Source: Prescottella soli | Lineage (GTDB): Bacteria; Actinomycetota; Actinomycetes; Mycobacteriales; Mycobacteriaceae | NCBI RefSeq assembly: GCF_040024445.1 | Contig: NZ_CP157276.1 | Coordinates: forward strand, 4,340,001 to 4,404,000 | Direction: 5' to 3' | Length of the DNA: 64,000 nt | Shown here: piece after piece, positions 29,649 to 38,764 of the stretch | Layout: every line of letters starts with the position of its first letter | How positions within the stretch are numbered: the first letter of the stretch is position 1 | Notes under the pieces: model-generated | What the model was told of the DNA's origin: nothing | Databases searched by the model: none | What the model saw: the letters and a program-made list of their open reading frames with translations, nothing else | Translations under genes and position numbers: made by a program

Positions 29649-30785
29649 CGCGAGCTGGCGCGCGATGACGAGTCGCTGAATCTGGTTGGTGCCCTCGAAG
29701 ATCTGGGTGATCTTCGCTTCGCGCATGTACCGCTCGACGGGGAAGTCCTGGGTGTACCCGTAGCCGCCGAACACCTGGACCGCGTCGGTGGTGACCTTCA
29801 TGGCGGCGTCGGTCGCGATGAGCTTCGCGACGGAGGCGTTGCGCGAGTAGGGGAGTCCGGCGTCGCGCCGGCGGGCGGCGTCGATGTAGGTGGCGCGGGC
29901 GGAGTCGACGGCGGCGGCCATGTCGGCGAGGACGAAGCCGAGGCCCTGGTGGTCGATGATGCGCTTGCCGAATGCCTTGCGCTCCTTGGCGTATGCGACG
30001 GCGTCGTCCAGGGCGCCCTGTGCCAGGCCGACCGCGACGGCCGCGATGCCGAGGCGTCCGGAGTCGAGCGCGCTGAACGCGATGGGCAGGCCCTGTCCGG
30101 TCTTGCCGATGAGCCGCTCGGCGGGGACGAAGGCGTCGTCGTAGTGTGCGGCCGTGGTCGGGACGGCGCGCAGACCCATCTTCTCCTCGGGCTTGCCGAA
30201 GCTGAGGCCCTCGGTGTCCTTGGGGACGAGGAAGCACGAGATACCGCGGGCGCCTTCGTCGCTCGTGCGAGCGAAGAGCGTGTAGAAGTCGGCGCGGCCG
30301 CCGTTGGTGATCCACGCCTTGCTGCCGTTGACGCGGAAGCCGCCGTCCACCTCGGTGGCCCGGCACATGAGCGCGGCGGCGTCGGAGCCGGCCTGCGGTT
30401 CGGACAGGCTGTAGGCGCCGATCGTCTCGCCGCCGAGCATGTCGGGCAGCCACTTCGCCTTCTGCTCGTCGGTGCCGTGGGTGGCGAGCGCGAAACAGGA
30501 CAGGCTGTGCACGCTGGTGGCGACGGCGACGGCCGCCCAGCGGGCCGCGATCTCCTCGAGGACTTGCAGGTACACCTCGTAGGGCTGGTCGCCGCCGCCG
30601 AACTCCTCCGGGTACGGGAGGCTCAGCAGCCCGGCGCGTCCGAGTGCGGGGAAGACGCCATCGGGGAACGTCTCGGTCTTCTCGCACTCGTCGACGATCG
30701 GTGCCAGCACCTTGTCCGCGACGTCGCGGGTGAGGTCGATGAGGTCGTGGGCTTCCTGGGTGGGCAGCAGGCGTTCGACGGGCAC
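29643..30785 (-). CDS. Acyl-CoA dehydrogenase
   Basis: 380 residues, the standard ACAD length. FAD/substrate segments 'AYSLSEPQAGSDAAAL' and 'NGSKAWITNGG', then 'RKAFGKRIIDHQGLGF', and the catalytic base Glu about 364 in 'TQIFEGTNQIQRLVIAR'. It oxidises an acyl-CoA to the 2,3-enoyl-CoA. Sequence resembles short/branched or medium-chain members, but chain-length preference cannot be read with confidence. The GTG was chosen since GAGGAG lies seven bases upstream. It is divergent from a TetR gene with an operator-like region between, so likely its target. Confidence 0.93.
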   Translation of the reverse strand: MPVERLLPTQEAHDLIDLTRDVADKVLAPIVDECEKTETFPDGVFPALGRAGLLSLPYPEEFGGGDQPYEVYLQVLEEIAARWAAVAVATSVHSLSCFALATHGTDEQKAKWLPDMLGGETIGAYSLSEPQAGSDAAALMCRATEVDGGFRVNGSKAWITNGGRADFYTLFARTSDEGARGISCFLVPKDTEGLSFGKPEEKMGLRAVPTTAAHYDDAFVPAERLIGKTGQGLPIAFSALDSGRLGIAAVAVGLAQGALDDAVAYAKERKAFGKRIIDHQGLGFVLADMAAAVDSARATYIDAARRRDAGLPYSRNASVAKLIATDAAMKVTTDAVQVFGGYGYTQDFPVERYMREAKITQIFEGTNQIQRLVIARQLAG

Positions 30786-30819
30786 GGCGGTCTCCTCGCG
30801 GATTGACGAGATACGAAAA

Positions 30820-30848
30820 GTAGTACTGAAAGCGATACTGCAGTACTG
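30820..30848. promoter_or_regulatory. Operator candidate between acyl-CoA dehydrogenase and TetR genes
   Basis: AGTACTG (30822-30828) and CAGTACT (30841-30847) form an inverted repeat, and TACTGCAGTA (30836-30845) is a perfect palindrome. TACTG occurs three times in 25 bases. The whole divergent gap is only 71 bases, so a repressor bound here would control both genes. Confidence 0.6.
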
Positions 30849-30856
30849 TCTCGCGT

Positions 30857-31426
30857 ATGGCAACCCCGGTGAAGATGACGGCTCGGCGCATCGCGCTGTT
30901 CGACTCGCTCGTGGCCCTGATCCTCGACGAGGGATTCGCGCACCTCACCCTCGACGACCTGGCCGCACGCCTGCACTGCTCGAAGTCCACGCTGTACCGG
31001 CTCGCGGACAGCAAGGAGCAGCTGGTGCGCGCCGCCACGGTGCACTTCTTCCGGGGTGCGACCGAGCAGGTCGAGGCGAGCCTGGCCGGTGCGGTGGGCG
31101 CCCGCGAGCGCATCCGCATGTACCTCGAGGCGGTGGGCGAGCAGTTGCGGCCGGCGTCGGCGCAGTTCATGGAGGATCTGGCCGCCGACTCGGCGGCGCG
31201 CGAGGTGTACGAGCGCAACACCCGGTTCGCGTCCCGCCGGGTCCAGGAGCTGATCACCGAAGGGGTCGCGGCGGGCGAGCTGCGGGACGCGCACGCGGCG
31301 TTCGTCGGCGACGTCGCGGCCGCCGCGATGGTGCGGATCCAGCAGCGGCAGGTGGCGGACTCGACCGGGCTCGACGATGCCGAGGCGTACCAGGAGCTGG
31401 CGATCCTGCTGACCCGCGGACTCTGA
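30857..31426 (+). CDS. TetR-family transcriptional regulator
   Basis: 189 residues. The N-terminal helix-turn-helix covers about 12-55 ('LTLDDLAARLHCSKSTLYRLADSKEQLV'); the helical ligand domain fills the rest. It probably represses the divergent acyl-CoA dehydrogenase gene and itself, with an acyl-CoA as the likely inducer (inference from context). No ribosome site is seen before the ATG; a second ATG six codons on is also possible, or the mRNA is leaderless. Confidence 0.9.
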   Translation: MATPVKMTARRIALFDSLVALILDEGFAHLTLDDLAARLHCSKSTLYRLADSKEQLVRAATVHFFRGATEQVEASLAGAVGARERIRMYLEAVGEQLRPASAQFMEDLAADSAAREVYERNTRFASRRVQELITEGVAAGELRDAHAAFVGDVAAAAMVRIQQRQVADSTGLDDAEAYQELAILLTRGL

Positions 31427-31464
31427 TCCGGCGCTCTACGATCGGACCGGAAGGGAGCGTGGCA

Positions 31465-32019
31465 ATGGAGCTGGATCGACCGCTGCGACTCGAGGTGATC
31501 GTCGGCAGCGTCCGCGTCAAGCGGTTTGCCCCCGTGGTCGTCGACTGGTTCCTCGAGCGTGCCCGCGCTCGCGACGCGTTCGACACCGCCGTCCTCGACC
31601 TCGCCGATATATCACTGCCGCAGGATCTTTCGCATACTGCGGAGGTGGAGGCCTTCACCGAACGCATCGGCAACGCGGACGCGTTCGTCGTCGTCACGAG
31701 CGAGTACAACCACGGCTATCCGGCGGCGCTCAAGACGGCGCTCGACACCGTCAAGTACGAGTGGCGCGCCAAGCCGATCGGTTTCGTCGCGTACGGCGGG
31801 ATGTCGGGGGGACTGCGCGCGGTCGAGCAACTGCGCCAGGTGGTGGCGGAACTGCACATGGTCTCGATCCGCGAGGCGGTCAGCTTCCATCAGGCCCGCA
31901 AGCACTTCGATCCGGACGACGGTCCCGCGAACGACGCGGCCCAGCGGATGCTCACGCAGTTGGCGTGGTGGGCGGACGCGCTGCGGACGCAGCGCGAACA
32001 CACCCCGTATCCGGGCTGA
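31465..32019 (+). CDS. NADPH-dependent FMN reductase (flavodoxin-like fold)
   Basis: 184 residues. The phosphate-binding loop 'VIVGSVRVKR' (11-20), the flavin segment 'SEYNHGYPAALKTALD' (79-94) and 'YGGMSGGLRAV' (110-120) are typical of the FMN_red family (quinone or chromate reductases). It transfers electrons from NADPH to FMN or quinones in the cytoplasm. The ATG has AAGGGAG eight bases upstream. It ends five bases from the convergent eccE gene. Confidence 0.9.
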   Translation: MELDRPLRLEVIVGSVRVKRFAPVVVDWFLERARARDAFDTAVLDLADISLPQDLSHTAEVEAFTERIGNADAFVVVTSEYNHGYPAALKTALDTVKYEWRAKPIGFVAYGGMSGGLRAVEQLRQVVAELHMVSIREAVSFHQARKHFDPDDGPANDAAQRMLTQLAWWADALRTQREHTPYPG

Positions 32020-32024
32020 CGCCG

Positions 32025-33668
32025 TCAGCGCACCGCGGCGAGTCGGGCGGACGGGCCGACCTGCCGCCCGATGAAGGCGGTCTCGGACGTGATCGTCACC
32101 AGTGCGAGGTCGACGCGCTGGTCACCGACGGTGAGCACGACCCGATCGCCGGACGCCCCCGGCTGCACGATCGCGACGTCCGGCGCGGCGGGCGGCCACA
32201 TCCGCGGATCGGTGTGCACGTGGACGGTCGTCACCCCGGCCCGGGCGGGCGGTACGGGGACGCCGTCGACGACGATCGTGTCGAATCCCGTTTCCGACCG
32301 GGAGGATTCGTGTGCCGTCCGTAGCCGCATCGGGGTCGCGACGGACTCCACCAGCATTCGCCAGGCGTGCGGGCGGTCGGTGCGGACGAGGACGCGCGCG
32401 CCCGTCGCCACCGCGCGGAAGACCAACTGCTGCGCCAGGTAGAGCTCGCCCGCGACGTAGACGTTCGTGACACCGGGGCCGGTGATGCGCACGGTCAGCG
32501 CGTGTCCGTACGCGTCGGAGCCGACGAGTTGACCGCACCCGGCCACCGGCAGCCGCAACGCGTCCAGCTGCTCGGGTGTGACCGCACTCATCGGCGTCAG
32601 ATCGTCGAGGTTCGCCGACGACGCGGGCAGGTGCGCCAACAGTGCGTCCCGGTGCCGTCCCTGCGCGGAGACCAGCCCGGGAATCTGCAACCGTTCCGGT
32701 GCCGCGCGGACCGTGCGGCGGAAGGCCGCACCGACCTGGACGGTGCCCGGGCTCGCGGCCGGGCGCAGCCGCAACGCCACCGTCGTGCCCAGGCTCGGCG
32801 CGGACCACACGCCCGTCAGCAGCTCCGGCGAGAGGTGGCGCGGATCCACCGCGTTCCCGACGTTCTGTACACCGCCCAGCGGCACGTGGTCCCATTCGTG
32901 CCCCATCGTGTCCGGGTGCACTCCCCGGCAGATCCGGGCGCAGGCCGATTCGATCTCGGCGGCGGACAGGATCCGGGAGCGGTATCCGGCGTCGGCGAGT
33001 GCGCGGATCACCCGGCGTGCCGCGACGGCGAGCGTCCGGGACGCGCCGTCGACGCCGCCGCCGCGACGGGCGACGGACGCCTCGTTGGCCGACGCGTCGA
33101 ACCGCAGGACCACCCACACGATTCGCTGCGCGGCCGCCGGCAGCGGTCCCACGAGCGCGTCGTACACGTCGGCCGCCGGGGTGCCCGCGACCGCGCGGCT
33201 GCCGTGGCTGACGACGTCGATGCCGCTGAGGGTGACGTCGTTCTGCTCGAGGCAGCCCGCGAGAGCCGCCAGCGGCAGCTGCTCGGGTGACTCGCAGGTC
33301 TCGCGGGTCATCCGGGTCCAGCTCCGCGACGGTGGCAGCAGCTCGACCACGGCGAGGACCTGGCCGTCGACCCAGTGCAGCCCGACGGTCTCCCCGGGCG
33401 CGTGGAAGTCCTTGCCCCGACCCATGTCGGGCCGGCGGCCGAGGACGTAGTGCCACGTCGCCTCGGCCCACGACACGGGCAGCCGCCCGCCGACGCGGAC
33501 GAACATGGCGGCGCACGGGATCGCCGCCACCACGGCCGCGGCCCACAGCGGCAACCCCGCCCAGAGCCCGAGCAGACAGATCGCGACCGCGAGAAGCTGC
33601 GCGACGACCACCGTCGTCACTGTGACTGCAGCCGTGTGCGGACGGCGTCCGGCACGGAATTGGTCCAC
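32025..33668 (-). CDS. eccE: Type VII secretion protein EccE (ESX-4)
   Basis: 547 residues. Two N-terminal membrane segments (about 13-36 and 38-56) precede a large soluble part with 'HYVLGRRPDMGRGKDFHAPGETVGLHWVDG', as in EccE proteins. EccE sits at the periphery of the ESX membrane complex and stabilises it. The GTG was chosen because GGAGGAACC precedes it; upstream codons run into the eccB control region. It is divergent from eccB. The ESX-4 locus of M. tuberculosis lacks eccE, while that of M. abscessus has it, so this locus resembles the fuller form. Confidence 0.88.
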   Translation of the reverse strand: MDQFRAGRRPHTAAVTVTTVVVAQLLAVAICLLGLWAGLPLWAAAVVAAIPCAAMFVRVGGRLPVSWAEATWHYVLGRRPDMGRGKDFHAPGETVGLHWVDGQVLAVVELLPPSRSWTRMTRETCESPEQLPLAALAGCLEQNDVTLSGIDVVSHGSRAVAGTPAADVYDALVGPLPAAAQRIVWVVLRFDASANEASVARRGGGVDGASRTLAVAARRVIRALADAGYRSRILSAAEIESACARICRGVHPDTMGHEWDHVPLGGVQNVGNAVDPRHLSPELLTGVWSAPSLGTTVALRLRPAASPGTVQVGAAFRRTVRAAPERLQIPGLVSAQGRHRDALLAHLPASSANLDDLTPMSAVTPEQLDALRLPVAGCGQLVGSDAYGHALTVRITGPGVTNVYVAGELYLAQQLVFRAVATGARVLVRTDRPHAWRMLVESVATPMRLRTAHESSRSETGFDTIVVDGVPVPPARAGVTTVHVHTDPRMWPPAAPDVAIVQPGASGDRVVLTVGDQRVDLALVTITSETAFIGRQVGPSARLAAVR

Positions 33669-33775
33669 GGTTCCTCCCCGATACCTGAACCAGACGGACC
33701 ATCGCCCGCCGAAGTGTGCTTGCAGGCGAACTGTACTGTGTGGGTCCGTAGCGTGCGCCTGATGGGGGAGGGAAC

Positions 33776-35251
33776 ATGGCGGCACAGCCGACTACGCGAT
33801 GGCAGGTCAGCGGGTACCGATTCCTGGTTCGACGGATGGAGCATGCGCTCGTGCGGCGCGACGTGCGGATGCTGCACGACCCGATGCGGGCGCAATCGCG
33901 CGCCCTGGCGGTGGGGGTGGTCGTCGCGTGCATCGGTCTCGCGGCGTGTGCGGCCCTCGCCCTGATCCGTCCGCAGGACAAGATCGGCAATGCGTCGATC
34001 GTCGTCGGAAAGGATTCGGGCGCAATGTTCGTCGTCATGGACGGCACCCTGCACCCGGTCCTGAACCTCGCCTCCGCGCGGCTCATCGTCGGGGAGTCGG
34101 CGAAGCCCGTGATGATCAAGGAATCCGAGATCGACACGAGGCCTCGCGGCGCGCTCGTCGGCATCCCCGGCGCCCCGTCGGCGCTGCCGGCGGGTGGCGA
34201 CACCGAAGGGCAGCCGTGGTCGGTGTGCGACACGGTCTCGCCGGACGGACGTCGCCCGGCCACAACGACAGTCGTGGTCGGAGAACCCACGTGGGGCGAC
34301 CGCGTCGGACAGCTCGACTCGGGACACGCTCTGCTGGTGTCGCAGTCGGACGCCACGTTCCTGGTGTACGACGGCCACCGCGCCCCGATCGATCTCGAGG
34401 ACCAGGCGGTCACCCGCGCGCTGGGTCTCGAAGGGGCACAGCCCCGTCCGATCAGCCGCGGCATGCTCAACGCCATCCCGGAGACGCTGCCGATCGCGGC
34501 GCCTGACATCGACGGGGCCGGATCCGCGCCGAATTACGAGATCGCCGGAAGGACAGTGGGATCCGTCGTCAAGGTCAAGCGGGGAGACGACGCCCGCTAC
34601 TACGTGGTGCTGCGGGACGGCGTCCAGGAGGTCAGTGAAGCGACCGCGGTCCTCGTCCATTTCTCGGACTCGCAGGGGCAGTCGGAGGTACCCACTGTCG
34701 CGCCCGACGCCCTCGCAAAGGCGCCCACGTCCCACGGACTGGACGTCGCGACGTTCCCGAGCGCCCCGCCGCGCCTCGTCGACGTCGCCGACAAGCCCGT
34801 CAGCTGCCTGACCTGGACCCCGCAGGGATCCGTCGAGGGCGACGACGCGGGTCGAGTCGACGCCACGCTGGCCGTGTCGGCCGGACGTGCGCTCCCCATC
34901 CCCGACGACGCGCGCACCGTCCGGCTCGCGCAGGCGGACGGACCCGGCGACAACGCCGACGCCGTCTACGTGCGACCCGGCAGCAGCGGATTCGTCCAGG
35001 CGACGGGCCTCGAGTCCGGCAGCTCCCGCAAGGGCGGCATGTTCTTCGTCGCCGACACCGGCGTCCGCTACGGCGTCAAGAACGCCGATGCCGCCAAGGC
35101 CCTCGGATTCGACATGCCCGGGCCGCCCGCACCGTGGCGGATCCTCGAACTCCTCGCTCCCGGACCGACACTCGGCCGCGAGGAAGCGCTCGTCGCCCAC
35201 GACGGCGTCGCCCCGGACGACGCCGCCGCTCGGGTTGCCGCCGGCAACTGA
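33776..35251 (+). CDS. eccB: Type VII secretion protein EccB (ESX-4)
   Basis: 491 residues. 'MAAQPTTRWQVSGYRFLVRRMEHALVRRDVRM' is the hallmark EccB N-terminus, followed by one membrane segment (about 43-64) and a large periplasmic domain with repeated 'VVMDGTLHPVLNLASARLI'-like units and conserved cysteines ('WSVCDTV', 'VSCLTW'). EccB is a core part of the ESX membrane complex. GGGGGAGGG precedes the ATG. It heads the plus-strand side of the locus. Confidence 0.95.
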   Translation: MAAQPTTRWQVSGYRFLVRRMEHALVRRDVRMLHDPMRAQSRALAVGVVVACIGLAACAALALIRPQDKIGNASIVVGKDSGAMFVVMDGTLHPVLNLASARLIVGESAKPVMIKESEIDTRPRGALVGIPGAPSALPAGGDTEGQPWSVCDTVSPDGRRPATTTVVVGEPTWGDRVGQLDSGHALLVSQSDATFLVYDGHRAPIDLEDQAVTRALGLEGAQPRPISRGMLNAIPETLPIAAPDIDGAGSAPNYEIAGRTVGSVVKVKRGDDARYYVVLRDGVQEVSEATAVLVHFSDSQGQSEVPTVAPDALAKAPTSHGLDVATFPSAPPRLVDVADKPVSCLTWTPQGSVEGDDAGRVDATLAVSAGRALPIPDDARTVRLAQADGPGDNADAVYVRPGSSGFVQATGLESGSSRKGGMFFVADTGVRYGVKNADAAKALGFDMPGPPAPWRILELLAPGPTLGREEALVAHDGVAPDDAAARVAAGN

Positions 35252-35396
35252 CCGGCTACTGCCGCGCGGTGTTTCCGGGGTACAGCGTGGGCTTCAGTTC
35301 CGCCCACGTCATGCCGCCCGCGAGGAAATGCTCGTCGGCCATCTCGTCGACGACGACCCCCTGAGTCTCTATGTCAAACCTTGGTAGGGTTGCTGC

Positions 35397-35846
35397 ATGT
35401 CGGAAGCGTCGGCGCTGCGAGTTCCGTTGGATGAGTGCGGCCTTGCCCGAGCGGTTGCGGTGATCGGTGACCGGTGGACACTGCTCGTACTGCGCGAGGC
35501 GCACTACGGCGTCACCCGCTTCGACGAGATGCGCGCAGATATCGACATTCCCAAGGCTGCCTTGAGTATGCGACTGAAGGCGCTCGTCGACGAGGGGCTG
35601 CTCGAGAAGCGCCCGTACCGCGAGCCCGGTTCACGCACTCGGGACGAGTACCTGCTCACGACCAAGGGGCGTGAGCTGTTGCCCGCACTGATCGCGCTGA
35701 TGCAGTGGGGGGACCGGCACCTGAGCACAGAAGCAGGTCCGTTGCAGTTCCGGCACACCGGGTGCGGCGGACTCGTGACCGCTCAGCTCGTATGCGAGTG
35801 CGGCAGCCCCGCAGCGACGGCCGAACTCGAGCCGCGGCTGCGCTAG
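35397..35846 (+). CDS. HxlR-family transcriptional regulator
   Basis: 149 residues. One winged helix-turn-helix of the HxlR type: 'AVAVIGDRWTLLVLREAHYGVTRFDEM' with the conserved redox-capable C14 just ahead, then 'LSMRLKALVDEGLLEKRPY'. Extra cysteines C123, C133 and C135 sit in the tail. HxlR proteins sense electrophiles or redox state. An imperfect inverted repeat (CAAACCTTGG/TAGGGTTG region, 35376-35392) lies directly before the ATG and may be its operator. It interrupts the ESX-4 genes, 145 bases after eccB and in the same direction; no similar gene occupies this spot in M. tuberculosis. Confidence 0.88.
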   Translation: MSEASALRVPLDECGLARAVAVIGDRWTLLVLREAHYGVTRFDEMRADIDIPKAALSMRLKALVDEGLLEKRPYREPGSRTRDEYLLTTKGRELLPALIALMQWGDRHLSTEAGPLQFRHTGCGGLVTAQLVCECGSPAATAELEPRLR

Positions 35847-35850
35847 GGAC

Positions 35851-35922
35851 CGGCGCCGCCGCAGCTACATGTTGCGGCGCCGCCGCTGTTGCATGGTGCG
35901 GCGCCGCCGCAGTGGGTACGAC
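35851..35922. repeat. 24-base tandem repeat, three copies, at the 3' end of mycP
   Basis: Three adjacent 24-base units all begin CGGCGCCGCCGC (35851, 35875, 35899); the second halves are partly alike. On the mycP strand it encodes the arginine-rich tail (RRRRTMQQ then RRRRNM), and the stop codon falls inside the last-read unit. The same repeat can fold as a hairpin (GGCGCCGC/GCGGCGCC, 35852-35881) between the convergent HxlR and mycP genes and may act as their terminator. Confidence 0.8.
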
Positions 35923-37292
35923 GCGAGGACGCCGAGCAGCACGACCGCGGCGATCCCGCCCGTCGCGGCCAACGCCACCGTGCGCGGGCGGGTGTCCGGT
36001 GTCGGAGCCGGAGCGGGCGCTTCGACGGGCGTCGAGCGCGCCGCGTCGACGGCAACGGCGTCCACGGGCAGGTCCGCGCTCACCGCGGCCGCCGGATCGA
36101 CCACACCGTGACCGACGAACGGATTCCATCCCTCGGCCGGCGCCTGTGCCGTGGCCTCGATGCGCGCGATCACCTGCTGCGCCGTCAGCTGCGGGTGCCG
36201 GGCGCGCACCAGCGCGGCGGTCGCCGCGACGAGCGGCGCGGCGAAACTCGTTCCGTCGAAAGGTCTCTGCTCTCCCTGCGACGTCAGCCACTGCTGCGTC
36301 TGACCGCGACCGTCCGAGTTCAGCGACACGATCCCGGTACCCGGTGCCGCGACGTCGACCCACGGCCCGCCGAGGCTGAAGTTCGAGGCCGAGCCGTCCG
36401 GGTTCACCGAACCGACCGTCAGCACGTAGTCGTCGTACCAGGCGGGCGTCGCGATCATCGACACCGAGTCCCATTGATTCGCATGCGGGTTCAGCGGATC
36501 GAGCGGCGGATTCTGCGTCGCGCACCCACCCGAGCCGTAGTTGCCGGCGGCCGCCACCACGACGACGTTCTTGACGGTCGCCGCATACTGGACCGCGGCG
36601 CCGAGCGACTGGTCTCCGATGCCGTCGGCGGCCGACCGGCACGCCACCTCCGAGATGTTGATGACCGTCGCACCCATGTCGGCCGCCTGCCGCACGGCCA
36701 TCGCCATGGTCTGGGTGTTGCCGTATCCGGTCGAGTTCTGCACGTCGTTCGGGTCGTCCCGCCGCCGCGCCTCGGAGAAGTTCGCGCTCGACTGTCGGAT
36801 CGTGATGATTCGAGCGTCGGGAGCACCGCCGGAGAATCCCGATCCGGGGACCGGTGCGGCCGCGATGAGCCCAGCGACGATCGTGCCGTGCGCGTCGCAG
36901 TCCCCGGTCCCGTCCCCGTTCGAGACGTAGTCGCCTCCGGGGATCAGACCGGGAAGACGCGCGTGCCGGCTCACCCCGGTGTCGATGACCGCCACGGTCT
37001 GTCCCTGGCCGCGGGTCAGCGGCCACACCGAGCCGAAATCCATCGAGTGCTGGGGCAGCGGTACATCCGGGCTGTCGCCCATCGGCAGCGCCACTGCGCA
37101 CGCGTTGCGCTGTTCGGTAGGTGCGAGCGGTGCCGGACGCGACGGCGGTGGCAGCCTGCCGGGATCCACCGGCGCGGGAACGACGGCGCCCCCGACACCC
37201 GGCCCCAACGATGCGGTCAACCCGACCAGGACGGTGACGACCGACGCCCGGAGCAGTCGAAGTCGTGCGGTGCCCGCCACGATCCCGCTCAC
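35865..37292 (-). CDS. mycP: Mycosin, subtilisin-like protease of the ESX-4 system
   Basis: 475 residues. A signal-like N-terminal hydrophobic segment (about 12-36), protease domain with catalytic D104 (VIDTGV), H135 (DAHGT) and S349 (GTSFAAP), oxyanion N251 (AAGNYG), then a Pro-rich linker and C-terminal membrane anchor (about 439-460) with an arginine-rich cytoplasmic tail. Mycosins are membrane-anchored outward-facing proteases that also stabilise the ESX complex. The GTG overlaps the eccD stop (GTGA), so the two are coupled. All catalytic residues are present. Confidence 0.95.
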   Translation of the reverse strand: MSGIVAGTARLRLLRASVVTVLVGLTASLGPGVGGAVVPAPVDPGRLPPPSRPAPLAPTEQRNACAVALPMGDSPDVPLPQHSMDFGSVWPLTRGQGQTVAVIDTGVSRHARLPGLIPGGDYVSNGDGTGDCDAHGTIVAGLIAAAPVPGSGFSGGAPDARIITIRQSSANFSEARRRDDPNDVQNSTGYGNTQTMAMAVRQAADMGATVINISEVACRSAADGIGDQSLGAAVQYAATVKNVVVVAAAGNYGSGGCATQNPPLDPLNPHANQWDSVSMIATPAWYDDYVLTVGSVNPDGSASNFSLGGPWVDVAAPGTGIVSLNSDGRGQTQQWLTSQGEQRPFDGTSFAAPLVAATAALVRARHPQLTAQQVIARIEATAQAPAEGWNPFVGHGVVDPAAAVSADLPVDAVAVDAARSTPVEAPAPAPTPDTRPRTVALAATGGIAAVVLLGVLASYPLRRRRTMQQRRRRNM

Positions 37293-38764
37293 AACCCTCT
37301 GATCGCGGAGAAGAGTCCGGACACCCAACACGCCAGCGGGACGACGGCCGCGATCGCGGCGTAGTCCAGCAGTTCGGTCGCACGCCGCTGCACGGGCGAG
37401 AAGTTCTTCCGCGGGGCGAGGATTCCGAGCGCCAGCGCCCCGAGCACGACCAGCACCGCGGTGGCGAACAGCCCGAGCGCCGCCTCCGGAACGGCGACCG
37501 CCGTTGCGGCGCACAGGAGCACGAGGATCGCGCCGCCGCCGCAGATCAGCGGGACCGCCTGCTCCGCTGCGCTGAACGTGCGACCGCGGAACATCAGTAC
37601 GGTCGCGGCGGCGACCGCGAGTGCCGCTCCCGGCCAGTAGATCCCGGAGCCGGACGTCGGAACGGCCGCGGCGAGCACACCGAAACCGGTGAGCAACGTC
37701 ATCGCGCAGACCAGCCCGGTGAGGAACCGTCGCGCGCGGTCCGCGCGTGCGGCGACGGACTCGAACGAGGGCACACTGCGCGTGTCGTCGGGGTCGTCCT
37801 CGGCCGGATCGACCGACGTCCCCGGAGCCGGGACCGGCGGAAGCGGGAGCTTCGCGAGCAGCATCGCCATGCGGGGCGCGACCACCAGCCCGGTCAGCGC
37901 GGCGCCGGCGAGCAACGCGCTGACGGTGCGCAACGGTTGATCGGTGAGAGTGGCCGCGAGGGCCGCGACGGACCCGAACAGTGACACGGCCGCGGTGGCG
38001 GTGAACACGGTGTGTCCCACTCCGCTCGCGCGCAGCGCGAGTACCGCTGTGGCCCCGACCATCACGAGTCCCAGGAGGACGTGCGGCGCCCCGCGATCAC
38101 CGGGCACCAGCAGCATTCCCGACGCGAACGCCACCGGCAGTGCCGCGCTGCCGAGGGTGACTGCCGCGCCGGAATCCCCGTAGACCCGGCTCCCGACGGC
38201 TCCCGCAACCAGGAACAACACGAGCGTCAGCAGCGCGCACCCGGCTCCGACGAGTGACTGGATCGAACCGTCGACCTGGAGCAGGGCGACGGAGCCGGCC
38301 ACCGTTGCGGCGATCGCGATCGCGGAACCGGTCAGGCGCGCGATTCGGGGCGTCCAGGGGTGCGTGTGGCCCGTGTCCGCGACGGCGACGTTGTACATGA
38401 TGTCGTCGAACAACGGCGGGGGAGGGCTGGCCTCGACGCTGTCGAACACCAGCAGCTCGCCGTCGAGGACGCCGTGCTCCTGCAGGCTCAGCGCCGGCGA
38501 CAGCGGCGGCGTTCCGAGCCTGGACAGGGTCCACCGGACCGGCTCGGTGCGCTCCTCGGCGGCGTCGAAGTCGTTGGCGGCGCTGTGCTTCCGGACGAGG
38601 TCGGCGATGCCCGGGATCAGGAGCTCGACGGGGACCGCGTTCGGCAGCGCGAGATCGATCTGGGTGTGCGGAGCGACGATCGTGAGCCGACACAGATCGG
38701 CCGATCCTCGCGGCCGCGATCCTCCGCCGACTGCGTGCTCGGCAGGCAGAACTGTCACGATCAT
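37289..38764 (-). CDS. eccD: Type VII secretion protein EccD (ESX-4)
   Basis: 491 residues. An N-terminal ubiquitin-like domain (about 20-105) is followed by about eleven membrane segments, the membrane scaffold and proposed channel partner of the ESX complex. The central cytoplasmic loop includes 'PPVPAPGTSVDPAEDDPDD'. The ATG is chosen, with GGGGGG just upstream; a GTG ten codons earlier in frame is an alternative. It is divergent from eccC and coupled to mycP. Confidence 0.93.
   Translation of the reverse strand: MIVTVLPAEHAVGGGSRPRGSADLCRLTIVAPHTQIDLALPNAVPVELLIPGIADLVRKHSAANDFDAAEERTEPVRWTLSRLGTPPLSPALSLQEHGVLDGELLVFDSVEASPPPPLFDDIMYNVAVADTGHTHPWTPRIARLTGSAIAIAATVAGSVALLQVDGSIQSLVGAGCALLTLVLFLVAGAVGSRVYGDSGAAVTLGSAALPVAFASGMLLVPGDRGAPHVLLGLVMVGATAVLALRASGVGHTVFTATAAVSLFGSVAALAATLTDQPLRTVSALLAGAALTGLVVAPRMAMLLAKLPLPPVPAPGTSVDPAEDDPDDTRSVPSFESVAARADRARRFLTGLVCAMTLLTGFGVLAAAVPTSGSGIYWPGAALAVAAATVLMFRGRTFSAAEQAVPLICGGGAILVLLCAATAVAVPEAALGLFATAVLVVLGALALGILAPRKNFSPVQRRATELLDYAAIAAVVPLACWVSGLFSAIRGL

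Noticed and set aside
32122-34509. 795-codon minus-strand open frame covering eccE and eccB
   Set aside because: Runs over two genes with clear motifs in other frames; composition is non-protein-like.
35256-35396. Possible small minus-strand peptide or gene remnant between eccB and the HxlR gene (ending YPGNTARQ)
   Set aside because: The frame runs from inside the HxlR gene, has no ribosome site and no recognisable family; treated as non-coding.
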